Counted from the first letter of the stretch, positions 43,678-54,464 are shown. The stretch: DNA of 64,000 bases from Pararhodobacter sp. (GCF_034676545.1 NZ_JAUCBZ010000015.1:2573001-2637000); one strand, 5' to 3'. The notes: generated by a model not told the origin, from the sequence alone. Translations and numbers: made by a program.

Positions 43678-43781
43678 TCCATTTCCTCATACCTTCATGC
43701 AGAATTATCTGTTTTGAACCCGCCTGTCCCGTGATATTTTCGCGCAACTGCCCAGATCATACGCCAAAACGCGAGGATGCC

Positions 43782-45002
43782 ATGACCGAACGCCCGACTC
43801 TCAAGCCCAAAGACGCCCCGGACCTGTCGCGTTTCGACTGGGACGACGCCCTGAACCTTGAATCACTGCTCAGCGAAGACGAGCGCATGTTGCGCGATGC
43901 GTCGCGCGATTTCGCGCAGTCCGTCTTGCAGCCGCGCGTGATCGAGGCGTTCCGCAACGAGACCTCCGATCCCGGCGTGTTCAAGCTGATGGGCGACGCG
44001 GGCCTGTTGGGCACCACGATCCCCGAGGAATACGGCGGACTTGGCGCCGGCTATGTCACCTATGGCCTCGTCGCGCGCGAAATCGAGCGCGTCGATTCGG
44101 GCTATCGCAGCATGATGTCGGTGCAATCCTCGTTGGTCATGTATCCGATCTACGCCTATGGTTCCGAGGAACAGCGGCGCAAATATCTGCCCGGCCTCGC
44201 CTCGGGTGACCTGATCGGCTGCTTTGGCCTGACGGAACCCGACGCGGGCTCTGATCCGGCCGGCATGAAAACCCGCGCCGTGAAAACCGCGACCGGCTAC
44301 AAGATCACCGGCACCAAGATGTGGATCTCGAACTCGCCGTTCGCCGATGTTTTCGTGGTCTGGGCAAAATCCGACGCCCATGACGGACGCATTCGCGGCT
44401 TTGTGCTGGAAAAGGGCATGAAGGGCCTGAGCGCGCCGAAAATCGAAGGCAAGATCAGCCTGCGCGCCTCGACCACCGGCGAAATCGTCATGGAGGGTGT
44501 CGAGGTCGGCGAAGACGCCTTGCTGCCCTACGTTCAAGGCCTCAAGGGGCCCTTCGGCTGCCTCAACCGCGCGCGCTACGGCATCGCCTGGGGTGTCATG
44601 GGGGCAGCGGAATTCTGCTGGCATTCCGCGCGCCAATACGGCCTCGATCGCAAGCAATTCGACAAGCCGCTCGCGGCAACGCAGCTGTTCCAGAAAAAGC
44701 TGGCCGACATGCAGACCGAAATCACACTGGGCCTGCACGCCAGCTTGCAGGTCGGTCGCCTGATGGACGAGGCCAAAGCCGCGCCCGAGATGATCAGCCT
44801 GATCAAGCGCAACAACTGCGGCAAAGCCCTGGATATTGCGCGCCAATCGCGCGACATGCACGGCGGCAACGGGATTTCCGAGGAATTTCAAGTCATTCGC
44901 CACATGGTGAACCTGGAAACCGTGAACACCTATGAGGGCACGCATGACGTCCACGCGCTGATCCTCGGACGGGCGCAGACCGGTATTCAGGCGTTCTACT
45001 GA
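43782..45002 (+). CDS. gcdH: Glutaryl-CoA dehydrogenase
   Basis: An acyl-CoA dehydrogenase (406 residues) that oxidises and decarboxylates glutaryl-CoA to crotonyl-CoA in lysine and tryptophan breakdown. Family marks: FGLTEPDAGSDPAGM, GTKMWISNSPFADVFVVWAK (FAD contacts), catalytic Glu in NTYEGTHDVHALILGRAQTG and the start region FDWDDALNLESLLSEDERM. Start is ATG 43782 after GAGG. The divergent LysR gene is its likely regulator. Confidence 0.94.
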   Translation: MTERPTLKPKDAPDLSRFDWDDALNLESLLSEDERMLRDASRDFAQSVLQPRVIEAFRNETSDPGVFKLMGDAGLLGTTIPEEYGGLGAGYVTYGLVAREIERVDSGYRSMMSVQSSLVMYPIYAYGSEEQRRKYLPGLASGDLIGCFGLTEPDAGSDPAGMKTRAVKTATGYKITGTKMWISNSPFADVFVVWAKSDAHDGRIRGFVLEKGMKGLSAPKIEGKISLRASTTGEIVMEGVEVGEDALLPYVQGLKGPFGCLNRARYGIAWGVMGAAEFCWHSARQYGLDRKQFDKPLAATQLFQKKLADMQTEITLGLHASLQVGRLMDEAKAAPEMISLIKRNNCGKALDIARQSRDMHGGNGISEEFQVIRHMVNLETVNTYEGTHDVHALILGRAQTGIQAFY

Positions 45003-45100
45003 TCAATCCTGCCAGCCGATTGCGCGACTGTTAGCGGAAACAGTTGCGCAATCACCGCCTTTTGGGTATCCCCAAGCCAGTCTTATTCAAGGTTGCGCCC

Positions 45101-45754
45101 ATGACCCCTGCATTACAAAGCCATGCCACGCTGGCGCTCTGTCGCCTCGCCCCGGTTATCCCCGTTCTGGTGATCGACGATCTCGCACAGGCCGAACCCT
45201 TGGCGCGCGCCTTGGTCGCGGGCGGGCTTCCCGTGCTCGAAGTCACGTTGCGCACGCCCTGCGCCATCGACGCCATCGCCGCGATGGCCAAGGTCCCCGG
45301 CGCACGGGTCGGGGCGGGCACGGTTCTGACCGCGCATGACGCCTCTCGCGCCAAAGCCGCAGGCGCGGAATTCGTCGTTTCACCCGGATCGGCCCCCGGC
45401 CTCATCGCCGCCTGCGTCGCGCAACGCCTGCCGCTCCTGCCGGGCGCCGTGACCGCCACCGAAGTGATGACCTTGCTCGAACTTGGCTACCGGATGCTCA
45501 AATTCTTCCCGGCAGGGCCTGGCGGCCCGCCCCTTCTCAACGCGCTGAATGGGCCATTGCCGCACGCCATGTTCTGCCCGACGGGCGGCGTGAGCCTCGC
45601 GAATGCGACCGACTATCTGTCATTGACCAATGTTGTCTGCGTCGGCGGAAGTTGGGTCGCACCGAAAACGCTGATGCAATCGGGCGATTGGGACGCCATC
45701 ACCGCCCTCGCCCAAGAGGCCGCTGCCCTGCCCCGCCGCCAACCCGATTCCTGA
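45101..45754 (+). CDS. eda: KDPG/KHG aldolase
   Basis: A 217-residue class I aldolase of the Entner-Doudoroff pathway that splits 2-keto-3-deoxy-6-phosphogluconate into pyruvate and glyceraldehyde 3-phosphate. Motifs: VIPVLVIDD, LEVTLRTPCAIDAI, the Schiff-base Lys in MLKFFPAGPGG and FCPTGGVSL. Start is ATG 45101 preceded by AAGG. It is not next to edd here. Confidence 0.92.
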   Translation: MTPALQSHATLALCRLAPVIPVLVIDDLAQAEPLARALVAGGLPVLEVTLRTPCAIDAIAAMAKVPGARVGAGTVLTAHDASRAKAAGAEFVVSPGSAPGLIAACVAQRLPLLPGAVTATEVMTLLELGYRMLKFFPAGPGGPPLLNALNGPLPHAMFCPTGGVSLANATDYLSLTNVVCVGGSWVAPKTLMQSGDWDAITALAQEAAALPRRQPDS

Positions 45755-45760
45755 CGACAT

Positions 45761-45825
45761 CATCTTGCCAAAAATACTCTGGGGGTGAGGGCCGCAGGCC
45801 CGAGGGGGCAACGCCCCCTCTTTCC
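45761..45825 (+). repeat. Intergenic repeat element, copy B
   Basis: CATCTTGCCAAAAATACTCT, then GGGGGTGAGGGCCGCAGGCC and CGAGGGGGCAACGCCCCCTC. It is the best copy of the three in the window and sits between the convergent eda and PLP-enzyme genes, where the GGGGGC/GCCCCC hairpin could end both transcripts. Confidence 0.7.
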
Positions 45826-45829
45826 TTGC

Positions 45830-47012
45830 TCAAACGGCCTGCGACGCGGCAACCGCGGTCGTAAACTCGGTCTTCAGCATCTCGATATCCTCGACCCCCA
45901 CCGAAATCCGGAAGAACCCTTCGGTAATGCCCAACCCGGCGCGCCCCTCGGCCGTCAAGGCGCGGTGCGACGAGGACGCCGGGTGCGACAGGGTCGTGCC
46001 AATGTCACCCAGAGTTGGCGCAAAGGCGATCTCGGGCGCGCCTCGAGTTCAGGGCATTGGCCGCCGCCCGCCCGCCGTCGACCTCGAAAGACACCATATG
46101 CCCGCCGCGCTCGCCCAGCAGGTCCACCGCGCGGTTGTGATCGGGGTGGTCACGCCGCGTCGGGTAAAGCACACGTTTGACCCCCGGCAAGGTCGCCAGA
46201 TGATCGGCCAGCGCCTGCGCATTCGCCTCGGCCCGATCATAGCGCAGCTCAAACGAATAGAGCCCGCGCTCGGCCAACCAGCAATCAAACGGGCTGGCGG
46301 TCAGGCCCGTCGTCACCGCGAAATCATAGATCGCCTTGCGCACACCCGGGTCTTTGGCCGCCACATAGCCCAGCGTCGCATCCGAATGTCCCGCCAGGAT
46401 CTTGGTCACCGAATGAAGGATGATATCGGCGCCATGGTCATAGGGCTTGAAACCGCGCGGCGTGGTGAAGGTGTTGTCGATCGCCACCAGAATGCCGTTT
46501 TGTCTGGCCACCGCGATGATCCCGTCGATATCCGCCACCCGCAGCGTTGGGTTCGAGACCACTTCAAGCAGGATCATGCGGGTTTCAGGGCGGATGGCAG
46601 CGGCAAAGGCGGCGGCATCGGTGGGATCTGCCAGCGAGGTTGCCACGCCAAACCGTGGCAGGTCTTGTGACAACAGGCGCAGCGAGCGGCCATAAAGCTG
46701 GTCGCCGCCCAGCACATGATCGCCCACTTTCAACACGCCCAGCAAGGCGGCCGTGACCGCCGCCATGCCAGAGCCGGTGATGATCCCCCCCTTGGCCCCC
46801 TCCAGCCCGTCGAGTTTTTGCGCCAGAACCATGGCATTGGGGTGCCCCTCCCGCGCATAGGTAAAGCCCGGATTGGTCCCCTCATATTGGCTGTCCAGCG
46901 TATCGGGGTCGGGCGAGGCGTAGACCACGGACATCTGCAACGGCGTCACAACGGGACGTGAGGCGCTTTGCGGCCAAGGGGTGCGGCGGATCAAGGACGG
47001 TGTATCGGACAT
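45830..47012 (-). pseudogene. Cys/Met metabolism PLP-dependent enzyme, frameshifted
   Basis: A trans-sulfuration-type PLP enzyme (cystathionine gamma-synthase/lyase fold). It has GFTYAREGHPNA, SGMAAVTAALLGV, the PLP motif SVTKILAGHSDATLG and SPFDCWLAERGL. The frame from 47012 breaks after DGGRAAANALN; one base must be removed at about 46033-46048 (GGCGCGCC). Then EIAFAPTLGDIGTTLSHPAS follows and the protein ends at TGA 45830, about 393 residues. Substrate choice between cystathionine and O-acylhomoserine cannot be settled. Confidence 0.78.
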
Positions 47013-47070
47013 GTCTGCTCCTGACGTTTGGCGATTTCTGACACGCCGACGCCGCCCCCGCAAGACATGG

Positions 47071-47101
47071 AAAAACCCCCGGACGAGGTGGCATCCGGGG
47101 G
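47071..47101 (-). terminator. Terminator after bioY
   Basis: On the minus strand CCCCCGGA / TCCGGGGG (8 bp) with a 10-base loop is followed by five T. It ends bioY transcription ahead of the PLP-enzyme gene. Confidence 0.8.
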
Positions 47102-47121
47102 TTCCAATCTGGATTGGTCAA

Positions 47122-47697
47122 TCAGGCGCGGCGGTTCTTCAACGCGCTCCACGCCCCGGTGACGATCAGCGCCGCAACCGCCGCCTTGACCGCATCACCC
47201 AGCAGGAAGGGAATCATGCCGCGGGTGACGGCCCCGTTCAGATCCAGCGGTGTGACCGAGGTCAGCCACAAGACGCCCGGCACATAGAGCAGCGCCGAGA
47301 CAAGAACGGCGCTCAGCGCCGTGCCGACAAATCCGCGCGCGGTGCCGCGCTCGGCCAGAAAGCCCGCCGCCCAAGCCATGGCCACAAAGCCAAACAGGAA
47401 ACCGCCTGTCGGGCCAACCAGCCACGCGGCCCCAGCACCACCGCCGGAAAACACCGGCAGCCCCACCGCACCCTCGGCCAGATAGGCCAGAACCGCGCCC
47501 GCGCCCAGCCGCGACCCGGCGGTGAAGCCGACCAGCAGCACCGCAAGGGTCTGCAAGGTCATCGGAACGGGCAGCATCGGCACGCTGATTTGCGCCCCCA
47601 GCGCGATCAGCAGCGATCCGGCCACCATGATAAGCGCCTTGCGGGTCATCGACGACGTGCCGAACGACGCCTGAACGAGGGTTTGCGAGTGGGCCAT
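47122..47697 (-). CDS. bioY: Biotin transporter BioY
   Basis: The substrate-binding S component of a biotin transporter, 191 residues with about six membrane helices. It shows the family segments PVPMTLQTLAVLLVGFTAGSRLGAGAV (in parts), YLAEGAVGLPVFSGGGAG and GPTGGFLFGF. Start is ATG 47697; the frame extends to 47814. No bioMN genes are adjacent, so it may act alone, as described for some BioY proteins, or with shared ECF parts elsewhere. Confidence 0.92.
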   Translation of the reverse strand: MAHSQTLVQASFGTSSMTRKALIMVAGSLLIALGAQISVPMLPVPMTLQTLAVLLVGFTAGSRLGAGAVLAYLAEGAVGLPVFSGGGAGAAWLVGPTGGFLFGFVAMAWAAGFLAERGTARGFVGTALSAVLVSALLYVPGVLWLTSVTPLDLNGAVTRGMIPFLLGDAVKAAVAALIVTGAWSALKNRRA

Positions 47698-47733
47698 TGC
47701 GATCTCCCTGAGCTTGGGTCCAATTTGTTTACG

Positions 47734-47762
47734 CTTATTCGTCGCCCGCGAAGTCAGGTCAA
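47734..47762 (-). promoter_or_regulatory. bioY promoter (candidate)
   Basis: On the minus strand TTGACC (47757-47762) and AATAAG (47734-47739) are separated by 17 bases, about 37 bases ahead of the bioY ATG. Confidence 0.45.
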
Positions 47763-47798
47763 GCGCCGCGAAAGCTTCGATTGCAGTATTCAACACCA

Positions 47799-47842
47799 GA
47801 GTTTGCAAACTCAAAGCGTTGCAAAGTTACAGTGTTTGCAAC
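47799..47842. promoter_or_regulatory. Two palindromes between bioY and the SDR gene
   Basis: GAGTTTGCAAACTC (47799-47812) is a perfect 14-base palindrome; GTTGCAAA-N9-TTTGCAAC (47818-47842) is a perfect 8-base-arm inverted repeat. Both share the core TTGCAAA, which suggests one regulator with two sites. The usual alphaproteobacterial BioR box (TTATnnATAA) is not seen. Confidence 0.5.
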
Positions 47843-47916
47843 CTATCCCCTTCGCGAACCCCGGCGCGCGTGTTCGCCATCTTGCCTTGGCTGCGCACTG
47901 GTGGCACTCAGCCGGC

Positions 47917-48645
47917 ATGACCCAAGACACGAACACCCCCGAATCAACCCGCCCCGACGCGGCACCCGGTTCGCGCATCGCGCTGATCACCGGGGCCTCG
48001 CGTGGCCTCGGCGCGGCCTTGGCCGAAACGCTGGCGGCGCGCGGCTGGCACATCATCGCGCTGGCGCGCACCACCGGCGCGCTCGAGGAACTCGACGATC
48101 GGATCACGGCGGCAGGCGGCACGGCGACCCTGGTCCCGGTTGACATCACCAAAGAAGACGCGATGCGCCAGATCTGCCTGTCGATCCATCAACGCTGGGG
48201 CAAAGTTGACCTTTGGGCGCATACGGCGGTGCATGTGCCACCGCTGTCACCCGCCGGGCATATCGCGCTCAAGGATTGGGACAAGACATTGGCCACGACC
48301 CTGCGCGCCACGGGCCTGTTGATCCCGATGATCGAGCCCTTGCTGCGGGCGAGCGTCCGGGGCACGGCTCTGTTTTTCGACGATGCCTCAAGCCGCGACT
48401 CCTCGGGCGAGGCGCGCAAGTTTTTCGGCGCCTATGCGGCGGCGAAAGCCGGGCAGATCGCGCTGGCGCGCGCATGGGCCGTCGAAAACGCGACCCTTGG
48501 CGAAGACCGTGCCCCGCAAGTCATCATCGACAGCCCCGCGCCGATGCCGACCGCCACGCGCGCCCGGTTCTTCCCCGGTGAGGACCGCACGACCCTGACG
48601 CCCTGCGCCCAGGAAGCCGAGCGGATTGTCTCGCGCCTCGGCTAA
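47917..48645 (+). CDS. Short-chain dehydrogenase/reductase family protein
   Basis: A 242-residue SDR with the Rossmann motif ITGASRGLGAALAETLAARG and Tyr-x3-Lys as YAAAK (about residue 180). The NNAG motif found in many SDRs is replaced by AHTAVHVPP, so the active site differs somewhat. Substrate unknown. The frame is open far upstream, but ATG 47917 begins the family-like part; residues 1-20 are a variable tail. Confidence 0.8.
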   Translation: MTQDTNTPESTRPDAAPGSRIALITGASRGLGAALAETLAARGWHIIALARTTGALEELDDRITAAGGTATLVPVDITKEDAMRQICLSIHQRWGKVDLWAHTAVHVPPLSPAGHIALKDWDKTLATTLRATGLLIPMIEPLLRASVRGTALFFDDASSRDSSGEARKFFGAYAAAKAGQIALARAWAVENATLGEDRAPQVIIDSPAPMPTATRARFFPGEDRTTLTPCAQEAERIVSRLG

Positions 48646-48663
48646 CGCCCTGTGAAACAAACG

Positions 48664-48702
48664 AAAACGGCCCCTGATGCATCCTGCATTCGGGGCCGTT
48701 TT
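48664..48702. terminator. Bidirectional terminator
   Basis: ACGGCCCC / GGGGCCGT (8 bp) with a 17-base loop, flanked by AAAA on the left and TTTT on the right, between the convergent SDR and secreted-protein genes. It serves both directions. Confidence 0.75.
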
Positions 48703-48725
48703 GCGTTTCGATCGGCGGGACTGAC

Positions 48726-49193
48726 TCAGCGCTCGGAAATGTAGATTGTCGCGTTGCGCACGCGGCTTCGGTTGTACGTCCCCACCCAGATATCATATTG
48801 ACCCGACGACGGGCGGTTGAACCGGATCGCAGGGTTCAATCCGATTGAATTGTCGTTGCAGTACCATTGCGCCGACGGATCATTGACCAGTAACATCGTG
48901 TCACCGGGGGCATCCACATAAATCGTCAGCGGGTAATTGCCCGCGCGATACTGCAGCCGATAGTCCGGGGCGTTTGCAAACCACCCCCCGCCAGGGCAGC
49001 CTTGGCTTCCGGTAAAGTGATTGTCTCCGCCTGCCTGAATGCCACGGCGTGACACCGGATCTGGCATGAACCCTGCCGACAGCCGGGCCGTGCCGAAAGC
49101 CGGGTTCAGCCCATAGTTCTGTGCGGATGCGACGGGGGCCAGAAAAGTCGCGGTGAGGGCAACAGCAATCGCAGTTTTCAAAAGTGTTTTCAT
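48726..49193 (-). CDS. Secreted protein of unknown function
   Basis: A 155-residue exported protein with signal peptide MKTLLKTAIAVALTATFLAP and cleavage after VASA. The mature part has two cysteines that may pair, and a C-terminal beta-rich segment GDTMLLVNDPSAQWYCNDN followed by SSGQYDIWVGTY, reminiscent of pre-peptidase C-terminal domains. Such domains bind surfaces in secreted proteins. No enzyme motif is visible. Confidence 0.7.
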   Translation of the reverse strand: MKTLLKTAIAVALTATFLAPVASAQNYGLNPAFGTARLSAGFMPDPVSRRGIQAGGDNHFTGSQGCPGGGWFANAPDYRLQYRAGNYPLTIYVDAPGDTMLLVNDPSAQWYCNDNSIGLNPAIRFNRPSSGQYDIWVGTYNRSRVRNATIYISER

Positions 49194-49480
49194 GCTCTCT
49201 CTCCTGAGGTCAAATTCTCAAAACCGTTACGAGAGGTGGTGGCAGACAAACGGAAAGAGGCCATTCCGATTGACCCACCGGCTCTCGTCGATCAAATGCT
49301 GCCCGGAAAGAGAATGCCTGTCCAGCGGCAATTTGCGCAATCAAGCAATTGCGAGACTGTGAAACAATCGACAGCGCCGTGACAAAAATGCGTGAATTTT
49401 CAGGGCTTCGGTGTTTCAATGGCCGGGCCTTACCACACGCGCGGCCCCGCGGGATTGTGCAGGTTCAGAAGGATAACCAG

Positions 49481-51118
49481 ATGCGCGCCCTTGGGTTCAT
49501 CACCTATGTCACCATCGCCACGCTGCTTCCGGTTCTGGTGGTCGTCTGGAACATGGGCGCGACGGCGCCGTTCTGGTTTCTGGCGGGCGACGCGTATCTG
49601 TATCTCGGGATTGGCGAGGCCTCATCCGGCTGGTCCATGAGCTATGACGGATTGCGCGCAACCAACGGCTTTCACCCGCTCTGGCAAGTCTGGGTCCGGC
49701 TCGTGACAAATATCGCGGACGGACCGCTTCAGGTGATGACGCTGGTCGCCTATTCCGCCATCGCGCTGACCTGGGCCGGGGTTCTGCTTTTGGGGGCGGC
49801 CATCCGGCGACTGACCGGGTCCTGGCTCTTGGCAATGCTGGTGGTGCCGGGCGTTTATTATCTGGTCATCGGGCAAGCGCTGCGGAACTTGCCGATCTGG
49901 GGATTCTATGACGGGATGGAGGCCGGGCTGGCTTTTTTCATCGCCGGTTTGCTGGCCTGGCTGATTGCACGCCTCGATCACACCGACCGCTCGCGCCGCC
50001 TGTGGCAGATCATCGGCCTGACCTTGGCCGCCTTGGTTCTGACGCGGCTTGACGAGGTGTTCCTGATCTTGGCCCTGACAGCCGCGGTGACCTTCTGGCC
50101 GGGCCGGGCGTTTGTGCGGCGCATCACCGACGCGGCCTGGATCGCCTGCCCGTCGGCGCTGGCGGTTGCCGGGTTCATCGGCTGGAGCTATGCCACCACC
50201 GGCTTGCTGTCACCGGTCAGCGGTGCCGCCAAAGGCGAGGGCGCGTTTCTGGCCAACAGCTGGGTCACGCTGGCCACGTTCTTTGCGCCGCTCATTGACG
50301 TGCGCGAAGCCCTGACCAGTTACGAGGCCGGTCGCCAGACGTTGCTGGGCGGTGCCTTTCGCGTTGTCGAACTGGTGATCCCGGCTCTTTTTGCGCTGGG
50401 ATTTGGCACCCTGACCCTGCGCCGCCATCGCGAAAACCCTTGGGCGCCGGCTCTGGTCGGATTTTGCGGCGGCGTGATCCTCAAGGCCCTGTATCACCTG
50501 ACGGCGGTCAATTACTGGCATCAGGCCAGTTGGTATTTCGCCGTGGCGATGATGGTGATGACGCTGGGCACGGCGATCCTGCTGGCCCCGGCCGCGCGTC
50601 GCCTGTCACGGGCTGGCGCGGGCGCCGCCGCCCTCGCCCTTGGCTCGGTGACGATGCTTCACGCCAGCCTGTGGAGCGCGTCGCTGATGACCAACACCGT
50701 ACGCCTTGAGCAGCGCGATTTCTGGCAAACCCGCGCGGCGACCCAATCCGCACTCTACGCACGGGACCCTGACATCCGGGTGATGGAATTCGGCGATGGT
50801 TTGCTCAATTTCACCTTCGACTTTCCGGTCCGCCACGGCTTCGTGTTCGCGGGCGACGGTCAGAGCCTGACCGCCCTGCGCGAAAGCCGCCTGCTGCGGG
50901 ATGGATACGACGACGGGTTTACAGTCCTGTCCTCCTTTGAATATCTGGCCGTACCCGAGGGGGCCGAGACGTGGACCAGCGACCAGATCCGCGCCTTTTT
51001 GCAGAACTCCTTCCTGGACGGGCGCATCAAAGCCGAATTGCCCGATTTCGATTTCGAGATGTTGTATATCCACCGCCCGACCAATGTTCCCTTCATTCGC
51101 TTGATCCCCCGCGCCTGA
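49481..51118 (+). CDS. Polytopic membrane protein, probable GT-C type glycosyltransferase
   Basis: A 545-residue membrane protein with about ten helices. The first outer loop has LAGDAYLYLGIGEA and then ATNGFHPLWQVWVRL, a layout common in GT-C (family 39-like) transferases that use lipid-linked sugars, with an Asp as the likely catalytic base. The soluble C-terminal quarter follows the last helix. The frame is open from 49349, but ATG 49481 is preceded by AGAAGG. Donor and acceptor are unknown. Confidence 0.7.
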   Translation: MRALGFITYVTIATLLPVLVVVWNMGATAPFWFLAGDAYLYLGIGEASSGWSMSYDGLRATNGFHPLWQVWVRLVTNIADGPLQVMTLVAYSAIALTWAGVLLLGAAIRRLTGSWLLAMLVVPGVYYLVIGQALRNLPIWGFYDGMEAGLAFFIAGLLAWLIARLDHTDRSRRLWQIIGLTLAALVLTRLDEVFLILALTAAVTFWPGRAFVRRITDAAWIACPSALAVAGFIGWSYATTGLLSPVSGAAKGEGAFLANSWVTLATFFAPLIDVREALTSYEAGRQTLLGGAFRVVELVIPALFALGFGTLTLRRHRENPWAPALVGFCGGVILKALYHLTAVNYWHQASWYFAVAMMVMTLGTAILLAPAARRLSRAGAGAAALALGSVTMLHASLWSASLMTNTVRLEQRDFWQTRAATQSALYARDPDIRVMEFGDGLLNFTFDFPVRHGFVFAGDGQSLTALRESRLLRDGYDDGFTVLSSFEYLAVPEGAETWTSDQIRAFLQNSFLDGRIKAELPDFDFEMLYIHRPTNVPFIRLIPRA

Positions 51119-51137
51119 CTCAAACCCCGAGGATGCC

Positions 51138-51482
51138 ATGTCGAATTCCAAACGCCGAACACGCTGGCTGCTGCGGACAGGTTTTGTCATCGCCTTGGGG
51201 CTGACGCTGTTTTTCGGTGTCAGAACAACGCTCTCGGCGCTTTACTGGCACGATCCCGAGCACAATGATCAAGCGATCGCGGGTTGGATGCCCGTCGGCT
51301 ATATCGGGCGGTCTTGGGACTTGCCGCGCGAGGTGGTTGCCGAGGCCGTCGGCGTCGAGCCATCCCGGTCTCGTCGCTTGAGCATCGCGCAGATCGCCGA
51401 AGAACGGGGTGTTCCGGTGAACCAACTCATCGACCAGATATCCACGGCCATCGACATCTATCGCGCGACCCATCATGACTGA
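51138..51482 (+). CDS. Hypothetical membrane-anchored protein
   Basis: A 114-residue protein with one N-terminal membrane helix (WLLRTGFVIALGLTLFFGV) and a soluble part that includes VGYIGRSWDLPREVVAEAVGV and a possible small helical domain, SIAQIAEERGVPVNQLIDQI. It overlaps the DedA gene by eight bases and follows the membrane glycosyltransferase by 19 bases. Function unknown; a joint role with DedA is possible. Confidence 0.75.
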   Translation: MSNSKRRTRWLLRTGFVIALGLTLFFGVRTTLSALYWHDPEHNDQAIAGWMPVGYIGRSWDLPREVVAEAVGVEPSRSRRLSIAQIAEERGVPVNQLIDQISTAIDIYRATHHD

Positions 51483-52058
51483 CCTGTTGTTCGAACTGGT
51501 CACCGAATGGGGCGCAACGGCCTTGGCCGTGGTGACATTCTTGTCCTGCCTCGCCGTTCCTGTGCCCTCGTCGATGATGATGTTGGCCGCCGGGGCTTTT
51601 GCCGCCTCGGGTGATCTGGCGTTGATGCCGGTTGCCGCCTCGGCGCTGGCAGGGGCAATTCTGGGCGATCAGGCCGGCTATCAACTGGGGCGCTTCGGAT
51701 TGGCGGCGACCGAGGGGTGGCTGCGCAAAAGCCCGGCGCGCGCCGGGGTTCTGGATCGGGCGCGGGCGTCCATTCAGGCGCGTGGCGGATCGGCCGTGTT
51801 CCTCAGCCGTTGGCTGTTCAGCATCCTCGGACCGTATGTAAACCTGCTCTCGGGCGGAATGCGGCTGAATTGGTGGACGTTTACCGCCGCCGCCATCACC
51901 GGCGAGGTCATCTGGGTGATGGTTTACGTCGGCCTCGGGTATTCCGCGGGCAGTCATCTGGCAGAAGTCACAACGTTGCTCGGCAACGTCACCGGATTGG
52001 CAACGTCGCTGTTGGTCACCCTGGGGCTGGGCTATGCGCTCTGGCGCAGGCGTCGCCG

Positions 52059-52068
<10 letters not shown>
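51475..52068 (+). CDS. DedA family membrane protein
   Basis: A 197-residue DedA/SNARE-associated (VTT-domain) membrane protein. It shows LSCLAVPVPSSMMMLAAGAFAASG with the re-entrant helix, GAILGDQAGYQLGRFG and FLSRWLFSILGPYVNLLSGGM. DedA proteins help flip or recycle undecaprenyl phosphate and other lipids. The end overlaps the ABC-F gene tail to tail by ten bases. Confidence 0.87.
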
Positions 52069-53882
<1,814 letters not shown>

Positions 53883-53929
53883 GCGGGCGAGGTATCCCGG
53901 CGGGTCGGTTTGGTCAAGGGGGGTGAATT

Positions 53930-53968
53930 GTCCCGCAGTTTGTCCCGCTGTGGGACAAGGTGCGGGAC
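53930..53968. repeat. Nested inverted repeat upstream of uup
   Basis: Arms GTCCCGCAGTTTGTCCC and GGGACAAGGTGCGGGAC (17 bases, two mismatches) flank GCTGT. The outer 8 bp and inner 7 bp pair perfectly, leaving a two-base bulge. It lies 48 bases upstream of the uup ATG and could be a leader hairpin or a double operator. Confidence 0.6.
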
Positions 53969-53980
53969 GCGTGATTTCAA

Positions 53981-54005
53981 CGGGTTAGCCTGCAGCGTTA
54001 ACCCG
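53981..54005 (-). terminator. Hairpin after the small periplasmic protein gene
   Basis: CGGGTTA and TAACCCG (7 bp) enclose an 11-base loop 31 bases after the stop at 54036, with only TT behind it on the minus strand. It is a weak terminator candidate ahead of the nested repeat. Confidence 0.35.
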
Positions 54006-54035
54006 GTGTTAAGCGTTGCCCCCTGCAAACCGCCC

Positions 54036-54464
54036 CTATTCGGCGCAGCGGGCGGTCAGCTGCGTGACGAAGGTGACGTGGTCCGCAACCTCGGCATAAT
54101 GGTTTTCGATGGCGCGGATGTTGTCCTGCGCGCGGTCGCGGTTGACGCCCGAGCACAGCGCCGAGGCCAGCCGGAATTCACGTTCTGCCGCTTGCAGGGG
54201 CGCGCTCATGCGCGAGACCTGCGCGCGATGCACCGCCACCTCGTCGCAGGCGGTGGTCAGGGCCGAGCGATCTTCCAGCCGCGCCAGCACCCGCGGCACG
54301 CTGACCCAGCCGGTGCCGATGAACAACCCTTCCTCAACCGAGGCGGCCAGCGTATCGAACCGGGCATAGGCCGCCAGCCCCGCGCGAAACCGGTCCTGGC
54401 ACGGGTTGGCCAAAAGCGGCGTCGCGGCGGTGAGGCCGAGGAGCAAAAGCAGAATCTGTGGCAT
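54036..54464 (-). CDS. Small exported protein of unknown function
   Basis: A 142-residue protein with signal peptide MPQILLLLLGLTAATPLLA and a helical mature part containing three cysteines (positions near 22, 104 and 140). No known domain is apparent. It starts at ATG 54464, is alone on its strand between uup and the divergent ACR3-like gene, and ends about 150 bases before uup begins. Confidence 0.7.
   Translation of the reverse strand: MPQILLLLLGLTAATPLLANPCQDRFRAGLAAYARFDTLAASVEEGLFIGTGWVSVPRVLARLEDRSALTTACDEVAVHRAQVSRMSAPLQAAEREFRLASALCSGVNRDRAQDNIRAIENHYAEVADHVTFVTQLTARCAE

Noticed and set aside
47698..47916. BioR box for biotin control
   Set aside because: No TTATnnATAA-like sequence is present; the palindromes found have another core.
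49194..49480. Possible small gene or RNA in the 287-base gap before the membrane glycosyltransferase
   Set aside because: No frame with a ribosome site and no hairpin with a T run was found; it probably holds two divergent promoters.
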